A stretch of 64,000 nucleotides of DNA. It comes from Paraflavitalea soli (GTDB taxonomy: Bacteria > Bacteroidota > Bacteroidia > Chitinophagales > Chitinophagaceae). Positions 35,078 to 44,100 of the stretch are shown in pieces. The stretch lies in contig NZ_CP032157.1 in NCBI RefSeq assembly GCF_003555545.1, positions 8,188,546-8,252,545 on the forward strand, read 5' to 3'. The position numbers and the translations under genes were made by a program. Below the pieces are notes generated by a model. The model saw only the letters and a list, made by a program, of their open reading frames with translations. It searched no databases and had not been told where the DNA came from. Each line of letters starts with the position of its first letter. Within the stretch, counting starts at the first letter, position 1.

Positions 35078-35905
35078 ATGCACACTGAGATCAGCACCGG
35101 CATCATCGTTGAGACCGTAGCATTGCCATCTGAATTCCTGGGACGAACTGTAACAGTGAATTTTTACCTGCCAACCAATATTTCCCGGCCCGAAGACATT
35201 AGTCTTCTGCTGGTAAATGACGGCCAGGACCTGGAAGCGATGGGATTTGATAAAATGATCAGCTACTTGTCAGAGACCAACCAGATTACCCCCCTTTTGG
35301 TAGCAGGTATTCATGCAGGAGACGACCGCCTCAATGAATACGGCATGCAGATAGGCCCCGATTTTAAAGACCGTGGTACCAGGGGAGCAGCTTACCAGCG
35401 TTTTGTTATAGAAGAGCTTTTGCCATTTATTTATGGTCATTATAAGATCACTTCTTTCAAAGAAAGGGCATTTGCCGGTTTTTCACTCGGTGGTCTGAGC
35501 GCGATGGATATCGTATGGAATCATCCCGAAGTATTTTCTAAAGTAGGTGTATTCTCCGGTTCCTTGTGGTGGCGTTCAAAAGACAAAGACGCCAAGGATT
35601 ACAATGGCGATAAACACCGCATGATGCATCGCCAGGTGAGGGAAGGTAGCTACCATCCCGGACAAAAATTCTTCTTTCAATGCGGCCTGTTGGATGAAGC
35701 CGAAGACCGCAACAAAAATGGCGTAATCGATTCCATTGACGATACGATCGACCTGATGCGTGCCTTGTTGCAGCAGGGATACAAAGAAGGAAAAGATATG
35801 TACTACCTGCAATTGCCCAAAGGAAAGCACGATGTACCTACCTGGGCCAAAGCTTTACCCGTATTCCTGAAATGGGGATGGCGCGGCAAAGGAGAAGAAC
35901 AATAG
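35078..35905 (+). CDS. Alpha/beta-hydrolase esterase (enterochelin esterase / esterase D-like)
   Basis: A 275-residue cytoplasmic serine esterase of the YbbA/IroE-like group. The nucleophile elbow is FAGFSLGGLSAMD (Ser near residue 140), the acid lies after CGLLDEAEDRNKNGV and the catalytic His is in LPKGKHDVPTWAKA. It has no signal peptide. It is divergent from the ATP-grasp and GCS2 genes and may cleave or proof-read the ester or amide product they make; that is inference from position. A -7 box ends seven bases ahead of the ATG, implying a leaderless or nearly leaderless mRNA. Confidence 0.88.
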   Translation: MHTEISTGIIVETVALPSEFLGRTVTVNFYLPTNISRPEDISLLLVNDGQDLEAMGFDKMISYLSETNQITPLLVAGIHAGDDRLNEYGMQIGPDFKDRGTRGAAYQRFVIEELLPFIYGHYKITSFKERAFAGFSLGGLSAMDIVWNHPEVFSKVGVFSGSLWWRSKDKDAKDYNGDKHRMMHRQVREGSYHPGQKFFFQCGLLDEAEDRNKNGVIDSIDDTIDLMRALLQQGYKEGKDMYYLQLPKGKHDVPTWAKALPVFLKWGWRGKGEEQ

Positions 35906-35918
35906 CACAAAATAGGAT

Positions 35919-35964
35919 AAAATTAAAAGGGTCGGCTTCGTTTGAAGCCGACCCTTTTAATTTT
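35919..35964. terminator. Bidirectional terminator between the esterase and the Oar-like receptor
   Basis: A 21-bp perfect stem, AAAATTAAAAGGGTCGGCTTC with its inverse, and loop GTTT, flanked by A and T tracts, between convergent genes. Confidence 0.9.
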
Positions 35965-35978
35965 ATATAATCTTCAGA

Positions 35979-38900
35979 TTAATTAAAGATATAACGCAGA
36001 CCTAACTGTATACCCCATGTGCTGGTAGTAGAGTAGTTAGCCTGGTAGCCAGATTTAGGCAGATTATCTGCATCAAGTGTAAACGTAGGATTGTCCTTGT
36101 TGAAGTTAGAAGGCTTCCCAAGGATACCCATATCCTGGAAGGTACCCAAAGTATACTGGTAGCGATAACCCCACTGTGAATTGATCAGGTTAAGTGCATT
36201 GAGCAGGTCAACACTGAACTGAATAGTGTGTTTTCTTCCACCGGCTGTGAAATTGAAATCCTGCAATACCCGGATGTCAAGCGTGTGTGACCAGGGAAGC
36301 AAGGCTCCATATTTTTCAATATACTGACCTTTGTGCTTACGCAGGTATTTGTCGCTTTCAATGAAAGCAAAGAACGCATCGCTTTGTTCCTTGGCCGTAT
36401 AGGTTCTTGGGTTAGTGGTACTGGGTTTGTATCCTTCCACAAATTTGATCTCAGAAGCATCTTTGGGTATGTACAACATGTCGTTGGACTGACCATCGTT
36501 GTTAATATCAGTACCATAGCGATAAGTATACCTTTCCTGCGGTTGCGCACTGTAGAACAGGCCAATGGTGGTAGCTGTTCTGCCACCCCAGTAATTGAAG
36601 CGTTTAGACGCGTTGGCTACAATACGGTGAGGAATGGCATAATTAGATGGTCCCTGGTCGGGTTTGTTTGGATTATAGATGATATTGTTGGTGTTGAAAC
36701 CGCTGGCGCTTTGGTCTGAGCTACCGATGGCTACTTCTTCAGCCAATGTCCAGGTATAAGCTAAACCAGCTTCCCAGTTATTAGCGAAGGTTTTTTGTAT
36801 CTGGCCTGTTAGCGAAAAGCTGTAGCCCTTGCTGGTATTATCCAATACGATCATTTGGTTGATATTGTCATTCAACCGGGTATTATAATAAGGTCTCTTG
36901 TCTGCACCCGCCAGGTTGCCGTTTTGTGCTCCCAGGTTGGCGTTCCGGAAAAAGGCATTATTTACCTGTTTGGTATAAATGGCTTCGAGGGTGAAGACAT
37001 AATTACCGGCAAAACGTTTGTCAACAGCCAGGTTACTTCTCCATACCTGCGGCATTTTAAAGTCCTTATCTACCGCGCTATAAGAAGGACGTCCTGCCGG
37101 GATGCTGGTGCCTACCGGAGGTATATCGCCCTGTGCAGGGATATAGGTGTTCCGGTCAGGGTTGTAAAGGATGTCGGCGAGCTTCGGATTGGAGCTTGCA
37201 GCATTACTAGCGATGAATGCAGCCCGGATCACTCCATTATCACCTACCTGGTTTACCAGCCAGATGAAAGGAATACGGCCAGTGAATAAGCCGGTACCAC
37301 CACGTACAATGATTGACTTATCGCCTTCTGGGTCATAGGTAAAACCTACACGGGGAGAGAACAAAGGTTTTTGGTCAGGCCATTTGCTTACGTCAAAATG
37401 TTCGTCATTGCCATCGGGATCTTTGAAGGTAATGCCTTCAAGGGCAGGATTACGATCAGGCTTATAAGGATAGAAAGGCAGATCCACCCGCAAACCATAG
37501 GTCAGCTTAAACTTGTTGGAAGGTGCCCATACATCCTGTGCATAGATACCCAATTGCGCAAACTTGGCTTCGGGTACTTTAATGCCAAGACGGTTAGTTG
37601 GATCATAAGCTACTGTAAACTGAACAGGGGCTTTTTTGTCCAGGAAGTCCTGCAAAGAAGCATAGCGATAGTATGAGGGACCAGCTCCACTGGTAAATGA
37701 ATTGGCGAATTGCATGTAGTCATAACTAACACCACCTGTAACCGTATGCTGACCCAGGTTAATGGTTACGTTATTGGCAATGTTCAGGGCCTTATCGCTG
37801 ATGCTGTTCTGATAAGAGAAAAGATCTGTACCAAATGAAGTATACACGTTGTCGGCATCACGCATGATATCAACAAAAGCGGCCGTACTGTTGGGGACAC
37901 GCTTCAATTGGTTGTCGGTATAAGAAGCAATCAACTGGTTGGTTATCTTGGAGCTGAAATTAGAGTTCAGTTCCAATACACCCGATTTTACGATCACATT
38001 GTTCTTGAAGTTAGAACCGGAGAAATTCAAACCACCCGTACCGCGGCCACCACGACGGCTGTTGCTGTTGATACGGTTGATGGGACCACTGGTTGAGTTG
38101 ATCTGGTCATCATCATTGGTTTCAGACTGCGTATAGCGGAGGGTTAAACGGTGCTTGGAAGTAATGTTCCAATCTATACGGCCCAGGAATTTCTTATTGT
38201 CCGTCTTGAAATCATACCCCTGGTAGATACCTGGATCATATTTATATTCGGTGAGCAGGAATTGCTTTAATTTATCCAGGTCGCTGGCCAGTACGCCGGT
38301 CACGTTGGGGCCTGCATCTGCCGCATCTTTCTTGGCTACAAAGGTTTGGCCGGGTTGTGTTCTGTCTTCCTGCTCATAGTTAACAAAGAAAAACAGTTTG
38401 TCCTTAATGATCGGACCACCAATGCTGGCGCCAAAGGTCTTATTTGAACGGTCGGCATTGGGTACAGTCTGGCCTTTTACTTTTTTACCGTTAAAATCCT
38501 GGTTACGGTAATAGCCATACACAGTTCCATACCAGTTATTGGTACCACGGCGGGTAACGGCATTGATACCACCACCTACGAAGCCCGACTGGCGTACATC
38601 GTAAGGTGCAATGTTCACCTGTATCTGGTCTACCGCATCAATGGAGATGGCAGAAGAGGCGCCGCCAGGCACCATACCATCACCGCTGCGGCCAAAGTTG
38701 TTGTTGAACAAAGAACCGTCAATGGTAATATTGTTATAACGATTATTCATACCGGCAAAGCTGTTGCCGTTGGCTTGTGGGGTAAGACGGGTGAGGTTGG
38801 TGAGGTTACGGGCCACGTTGGGCAGGTTCTGTACCAGCCTGTTGCTGATGTTGGTAGAAGCGCCGGTCTTGACGGTATTGCTTCTGCGGCCGGCACTGAT

Positions 38901-39263
38901 GGTTACCGCCGTCAATTCCACACCTGCACCGGCCAGCGTGGCCTGCAGGTCAAACTTTTCGCCCAACGGAATATTAATGTCCCCTCTGGTAAAATCTGAA
39001 TACCCTACATAAGAAACTTTTACGGAGTAAGGACCACCGGGAGGGATGTTGGCTACATCAAAGCGGCCGCCGGTTCTTGTTACCACGGTAAATACGGATC
39101 CCGTAGGTTCATGTTTAAGGGTCACAGTAGCTCCCACCAACGCATCTCCCTTATCGGTTTTGATAACGCCGGTGATACTACTGGTAGTGACCTGCGCCAC
39201 CACGTTGATGGTGCTGACAACCGCCAGCAAAAAACACAAAATGATCTGTGTGGATCTTCTCAT
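35979..39263 (-). CDS. TonB-dependent receptor, Oar-like
   Basis: A 1094-residue outer-membrane protein. A signal peptide (RRSTQIILCFLLAVVSTINVVAQ) is followed by a carboxypeptidase-regulatory-like domain (TGVIKTDKGDALVGATVTLKH), a plug domain containing RYNNITIDGSLFNNNFG and ISIDAVDQIQVNIAPYDVRQ, and a long beta-barrel ending LGLRYIFN. The plug segment is characteristic of Oar-type receptors, which in Myxococcus and Bacteroidota are linked to surface transport or protein export rather than siderophores. No SusD-like partner is adjacent, so it is not a typical polysaccharide locus. The ATG at 39263 starts the signal peptide. TTTCTTTG at 39288-39295 on the minus strand is a near -7 box. Confidence 0.93.
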   Translation of the reverse strand: MRRSTQIILCFLLAVVSTINVVAQVTTSSITGVIKTDKGDALVGATVTLKHEPTGSVFTVVTRTGGRFDVANIPPGGPYSVKVSYVGYSDFTRGDINIPLGEKFDLQATLAGAGVELTAVTISAGRRSNTVKTGASTNISNRLVQNLPNVARNLTNLTRLTPQANGNSFAGMNNRYNNITIDGSLFNNNFGRSGDGMVPGGASSAISIDAVDQIQVNIAPYDVRQSGFVGGGINAVTRRGTNNWYGTVYGYYRNQDFNGKKVKGQTVPNADRSNKTFGASIGGPIIKDKLFFFVNYEQEDRTQPGQTFVAKKDAADAGPNVTGVLASDLDKLKQFLLTEYKYDPGIYQGYDFKTDNKKFLGRIDWNITSKHRLTLRYTQSETNDDDQINSTSGPINRINSNSRRGGRGTGGLNFSGSNFKNNVIVKSGVLELNSNFSSKITNQLIASYTDNQLKRVPNSTAAFVDIMRDADNVYTSFGTDLFSYQNSISDKALNIANNVTINLGQHTVTGGVSYDYMQFANSFTSGAGPSYYRYASLQDFLDKKAPVQFTVAYDPTNRLGIKVPEAKFAQLGIYAQDVWAPSNKFKLTYGLRVDLPFYPYKPDRNPALEGITFKDPDGNDEHFDVSKWPDQKPLFSPRVGFTYDPEGDKSIIVRGGTGLFTGRIPFIWLVNQVGDNGVIRAAFIASNAASSNPKLADILYNPDRNTYIPAQGDIPPVGTSIPAGRPSYSAVDKDFKMPQVWRSNLAVDKRFAGNYVFTLEAIYTKQVNNAFFRNANLGAQNGNLAGADKRPYYNTRLNDNINQMIVLDNTSKGYSFSLTGQIQKTFANNWEAGLAYTWTLAEEVAIGSSDQSASGFNTNNIIYNPNKPDQGPSNYAIPHRIVANASKRFNYWGGRTATTIGLFYSAQPQERYTYRYGTDINNDGQSNDMLYIPKDASEIKFVEGYKPSTTNPRTYTAKEQSDAFFAFIESDKYLRKHKGQYIEKYGALLPWSHTLDIRVLQDFNFTAGGRKHTIQFSVDLLNALNLINSQWGYRYQYTLGTFQDMGILGKPSNFNKDNPTFTLDADNLPKSGYQANYSTTSTWGIQLGLRYIFN

Positions 39264-39295
39264 ATATGCATGTTTAATTTCAGGGCGCAAAGAAA

Positions 39296-39825
39296 CAATG
39301 ATCTAATTCGCTTACTGATCCTGGTCACATTATCAAATGATTAACTTCTGGTCGCAATAGAGCAACACTCATTGTTTCTGGGTAAAATGGAACCTTATTG
39401 CCTATCATAGACAAACTAGCATCGGTGGAGAGTTTCAAGGGGATCCAGGTTACTTTTTCGATTGATGCGGCAAATGTAACAGAAATAAAAAGGAAATGTT
39501 AAAATTGGATACACAGGTTATTCACAGCGATTCCCAACCAGCGATCCCTACCCAAAAACCCTCAAACTCTATTGTACCGGCCTTTTGTAAAACTTCTATT
39601 ACAGGGCAAAGACGGAAGGGAAAGTGCTGCATCTTCATACAGGGATAATATGGGTTGTGCGCTTCCTGTGCCGCAGCAACCTTTTCCTTATTTCCGGCGT
39701 TATACTAACTGGTTGCAACGCTTTCTGTAAGCTGTTCCGGGTTGCCAGATAAGAGTTGACTATTAATCAATTACTTATGATGGAATTGGGAGAAAGCAAC
39801 ACCTTGTAACTTGTACCTTAATTAG
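39296..39825. other. 530-nt gene-free divergent intergenic region
   Basis: This lies between the divergent Oar-like receptor and ribBA genes. I see promoters at both ends but no open frame worth calling, no repeat array and no recognisable riboswitch. In particular, no FMN aptamer core is visible upstream of ribBA. Confidence 0.5.
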
Positions 39826-39833
39826 TAACTTTG
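39804..39833 (+). promoter_or_regulatory. Promoter of ribBA
   Basis: TTG at 39804-39806 and an exact -7 box TAACTTTG at 39826-39833 are separated by 19 bases, matching the Bacteroidota -33/-7 layout. The ATG follows 16 bases later. Confidence 0.6.
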
Positions 39834-39849
39834 CGTCAAATTTAGCTCC

Positions 39850-41052
39850 ATGCTCGATACAATAGAAAGTGCGATAGAGGATATCAAAAACGGGAAGATG
39901 GTCATTGTGGTAGATGACGAGGACCGCGAAAATGAAGGTGATTTCATTACGGCCGCCCGCAATGTAACACCCGAGGTGATCAATTTCATGAGTAAGCACG
40001 GCCGGGGCCTTATCTGTACTCCTTTGCCGGAAGCCCGTTGTGAAGAATTACAGCTGGGACTGATGGTTAATAATAATACAGCCCTGCACGAAACAGCTTT
40101 TACCGTTTCTGTCGACCTGCTGGGCCATGGCTGCACTACCGGCATCTCCGCCCACGACCGGGCCAAAACGATACAGGCATTGATCGACCCGGCTACCAAA
40201 CCGGAAGACCTGGGCCGCCCGGGGCATATCTTTCCCTTGCGTGCCAAAACAGGTGGGGTTTTACGCCGGGCCGGCCATACAGAAGCTACTGTAGACCTGG
40301 CTCAACTGGCTGGTTTTGAACCTGCTGGCGTATTGGTAGAGATCATGAATGAAGATGGTTCTATGGCGCGGCTGCCGGAACTGGAAGAAATAGCCAAAAA
40401 GTTTGACCTTAAGATCATTTCTATAAAAGACCTTATTGAATACCGTATCAAACGCGATAGCCTCATTGAAGAAATTGTACGCGTAGATATGCCCACGCAG
40501 TTCGGTCATTTCAAGCTGATCGCTTTCCGGGAAAAGAGCACGGATATGGAACACCTGGCCCTGATAAAAGGGGAGTGGAAACCAGATGAACCAGTACTGG
40601 TAAGGGTGCATTCTTCCTGTTTTACCGGCGATATCCTGGGTTCTATGCGCTGTGATTGTGGCGATCAGCTGCACACGGCCATGGAAATGGTGGAAAAAGA
40701 AGGCAAGGGTGTTATTGTATACATGAACCAGGAGGGCAGGGGCATTGGCCTTGTCAATAAACTGAAAGCATATAAACTCCAGGAAAATGGATACGATACG
40801 GTAGAAGCCAATCTCCATTTGGGTTTCCCGATGGACAAACGTGATTATGGTATCGGCGCACAAATACTGCGGGCATTGAATGTGACCAAATTGCGTCTCA
40901 TGAGCAACAACCCCAAGAAAAGGGCGGGTCTCCTGGGCTATGGACTGGAGATCGTGGAAGCAGTGCCTATTGAGATATGCCCCAACCCACACAATGAAAA
41001 ATACCTCACTACCAAGCGTGATAAGTTAGGTCACGAAATATTGAAAGGATAG
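39850..41052 (+). CDS. ribBA: Bifunctional DHBP synthase / GTP cyclohydrolase II
   Basis: A 400-residue bifunctional enzyme of riboflavin synthesis. The N-terminal RibB domain (about 1-205) makes 3,4-dihydroxy-2-butanone 4-phosphate from ribulose 5-phosphate: [24 protein letters not shown] and [17 protein letters not shown] hold its metal and substrate residues. The C-terminal RibA domain (about 210-400) opens GTP: zinc cysteines in [17 protein letters not shown] and the catalytic segment [18 protein letters not shown]. Both sets of active-site residues are intact. It is transcribed alone from a good promoter; the remaining rib genes are not here. Confidence 0.97.
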   Translation: MLDTIESAIEDIKNGKMVIVVDDEDRENEGDFITAARNVTPEVINFMSKHGRGLICTPLPEARCEELQLGLMVNNNTALHETAFTVSVDLLGHGCTTGISAHDRAKTIQALIDPATKPEDLGRPGHIFPLRAKTGGVLRRAGHTEATVDLAQLAGFEPAGVLVEIMNEDGSMARLPELEEIAKKFDLKIISIKDLIEYRIKRDSLIEEIVRVDMPTQFGHFKLIAFREKSTDMEHLALIKGEWKPDEPVLVRVHSSCFTGDILGSMRCDCGDQLHTAMEMVEKEGKGVIVYMNQEGRGIGLVNKLKAYKLQENGYDTVEANLHLGFPMDKRDYGIGAQILRALNVTKLRLMSNNPKKRAGLLGYGLEIVEAVPIEICPNPHNEKYLTTKRDKLGHEILKG

Positions 41053-41070
41053 AAAACAGCTTCGGACTGC

Positions 41071-41150
41071 TAGCTACGAGCTTCGAGCCCCTTTGTATAC
41101 GAAGGGGCTTTTTGTATTTAGCTCGCGGCTCGTAGCTCAAAGCTCGTGGC
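41071..41150. repeat. Family A heptamer element, copy 3 (inverted arms around a terminator)
   Basis: The left arm at 41071-41091 reads TAGCTAC, GAGCTTC, GAGCCCC. The right arm at 41120-41147 reads AGCTCGC, GGCTCGT, AGCTCAA, AGCTCGT. The conserved core appears inverted as TTTTTGTATTTAG just before the right arm. A terminator hairpin occupies the centre. Confidence 0.8.
41086..41113 (+). terminator. Terminator of ribBA
   Basis: AGCCCCTT at 41086-41093 pairs with AAGGGGCT at 41102-41109, followed by a T tract. It sits inside the family A repeat. Confidence 0.8.
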
Positions 41151-41153
41151 TTT

Positions 41154-44100
41154 TTACGGCTTGCCTGCTGTATCTGACTTACTGCTATCCGTTGCAGAGG
41201 TTGCATTGGTAGAATCCTTTACCCGTCTTTCTTCAGCTTTCTCTTTCCTTTTTCGTTCAGTGCGGAAGATATCGCCCAGCCGGTCAAAGTCGTGCCGGTA
41301 ACTGATGCTGGCGCCGGAACGGTTTTGCCGGGCGCCTACGCCGCTCATATAGTTGTAGGAATCCCGGTAGAAGAAGGTTAATACCACTTTACCATCCGCC
41401 CTTACTTTCCATTCGGCTGTGATATCCGGCAGGAATTGCAGGTTCTGCGTAGCCTGTACCTGTTGAGAGCTGAGGCCAAAGTCCAGTGCACTGCCAAAGG
41501 TAAAGGTCAGCCGCTCATCGAGGAAGCTTTTACCAATATTGAAGTTGAGGTTAGTGCGATCGATATTAAGCTTGTTGTTGGAGTTGTCAATAAAGTTCGA
41601 TCCGCTGTACATCTGCGCATTGAAGTTGACCTTGATGCTTTTATCGTTGAATATCTTCTGGAAGATATTAGAGAACTGCCTGCTCAATGTATTGGACAGG
41701 ATGCCCGAGATACTATTGATCACCACTCCTTCAAATGCCAGGTTGGCCAGGTTACCCTGACTATTGGAAGTTGACAAGGGGCCAAAGCTATTGAACACAA
41801 TGAGGAAGGCCACCTGCTTGTTCAATTCATTTTCATCATTCTGGATACGCTGCAGGATGGCCAACGCATCGGCATCATTCTTCAGGGTACTATTTTGTGG
41901 CATTTCTATCTGGAAGCTGATATCGGGCTTCATGAGTTTGTTCTTAAGGGTAGCTACCACTATTACTTCCCCCCGGTACTTCCGTACATTGTTATTGATA
42001 CCACCATTTGTATTAGAACCCGATTGCAGGGAAAACGCATCCAGGCCCAGGTCGCTGAAACGCACGTTCTCGGCTTTGTATTCTGCATCTATCTTGATGG
42101 TAGCTGCATAAGGATCACCCTGCCATTGAATGTAGTTGCCCACATTGGGACGCAGGGTAAACGGCTTGCGCAACACCGACTGGAAATTGAAATTGTAATT
42201 ACCCCTGTCAATATCATAACGGCCTGTAATGGAGAATTCACCATCTGTACGGGCGGTCATTTTAAGGTTGCCATGGCCTACAGCCTGGATCACATCACCG
42301 GTTAGCTCGTCCAGGATCACATTCATCTTGATGTAATTATTGGCCGTTACATCGAGTGTTACACTCAGGTTGCTTTCTTTGAAGGCATCCACTGCTTTCA
42401 TTTCCCTGCCATACACTTTCCAAACAATGTAATCTGTTTCGCCACTTTGTTTGGAGCCGGAACCGGAGCGGATAAACAGCTTGGAACTGTCAGCAGGCTC
42501 GCCCCTGATGTCCATCTTCATGTCTTCCAGCCTGTCCTTCAGGGTCATGTTGACCTTGGCGAACACGGTACCGAAGAAAGGGTCTTTTCCGGTGCCGTCG
42601 GTAGCCAGCACCAGCATTTTATTGCTGTTGATCGCAAAATCAAAATCGAGGTCATCGAAGCCATGGTGTTTTAGGATGCCACGGCTTACGGTGCCGGTAT
42701 TGCCAAATTCATCCCTGATGGTGAAGGAACCGAAATTGATCTGGTCTTCTTTAAAATCAAAAGTAGCAGCCGGTATCTTGTACAATACATTCGTGTAGTT
42801 TACCCGCAGGGCGGCATCGCGCAACTGCACCTTGCCCAGGTATTTCAGGTTGTCGGTAGGGCCGGTGATCCTCAACTGGCCAGTAGCCAGACCGCTAATA
42901 TTCTTAAATACGCCGGAGAGGTATTTCTCCAGTACATTGATCTTGGTATCCTGGAAATTGCCGGTAATATCCAGCGGTGTTTGATTGTCGGCGCTGTCCA
43001 GCAGGTTGTAGAGGCCCTTCATGTCAAATACATAATCCTTATTGTTGGATACCGCTGCAAAGTTTACCGCACCGCTCCGCTGGTTGTAGTTGGCATTCAA
43101 TTGTATTTTGCCCAGGGAGTCATTGTCGAGCCTGAACTGGTCGGCCTCTCCGTTCATCTCCACCTGTATCTTACCAAATGGGTTCATCACATCCACAGTT
43201 GCATTCAACAATCCTTCCAGCCGGGTGGATTTGGTGATATAAGGAGCAAAGTCCCCTATGTTGATCTTCTTCAGGTCTACTTTGATATCGTTGGTATTGC
43301 CAATATCGGAAGGTTGGGTGGTGACGAGTATTTCCTGGTCGCCGCTGTATATTTTCACCCCATCGGCGGTTACCAGCTCTTCACTCAATACCAACTCGCC
43401 GTTCTTCTCTATCACCCAGTTCTTGCCATTCACATCAAAGTGCGATTCATTGAAAACAATGCGTACTCCCTTGGGCATGGTTTGTACCCGGGCCACCACA
43501 TTGGCGGAGTTCAGCGTTTGACTGGCGCTTGTTTTGAGGGTGATATCTGAAATGTCGTTGGCCGAGTGAATGTTGATGGTAGAGCCCGGAAAGTGCAGGC
43601 TGTCGTTGATGTACACATCCGCAATGGAGTTCTCCAATGAAAGGCTGTCCAGGTTACCCGTGCCTTTCAGGGCTACATTGTAAAAGGCGATATTCTTATA
43701 GCTGAACTGGGGCACTTCTGCATTCAGGTCCAGCATATTCTCTTTGGTATTGATACGGCCGGTAACGGTGCTGTAGTTAAAACCATTGAGGTTCTTGTCA
43801 AAAAAGTCGAGGTATTCATCCACCTTCTTGGTAGTGACCACAAAACTGAAGTTCTCATCGTGCTGCATGGTACGCCCTTCGCCGATATAGCTGGGATAGT
43901 ATTTGTGCAGGAAGGTGCGGAAAGAGGAGGGAAGGTCGCGGATGGAAAACTGGCCTACCAGCGCTGCGTCAAATTCATTGCTCAGTACGGTGATGACCTT
44001 ATTGGTCCCCAAAGTTTTGGACTCTATGTTGAGTGAATCAAAAGAGATCCGTTTTCCTTTTTTGAATACCGATGCTTCATACACACGGGCTGTACCGAGG

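Noticed and set aside
39296-39825. Possible FMN or cobalamin riboswitch between the receptor and ribBA
   Set aside because: None of the conserved aptamer segments (FMN AGGGUA/ACCGGCGG, cobalamin box) is visible, and the ribBA promoter lies only 16 bases before its start codon.
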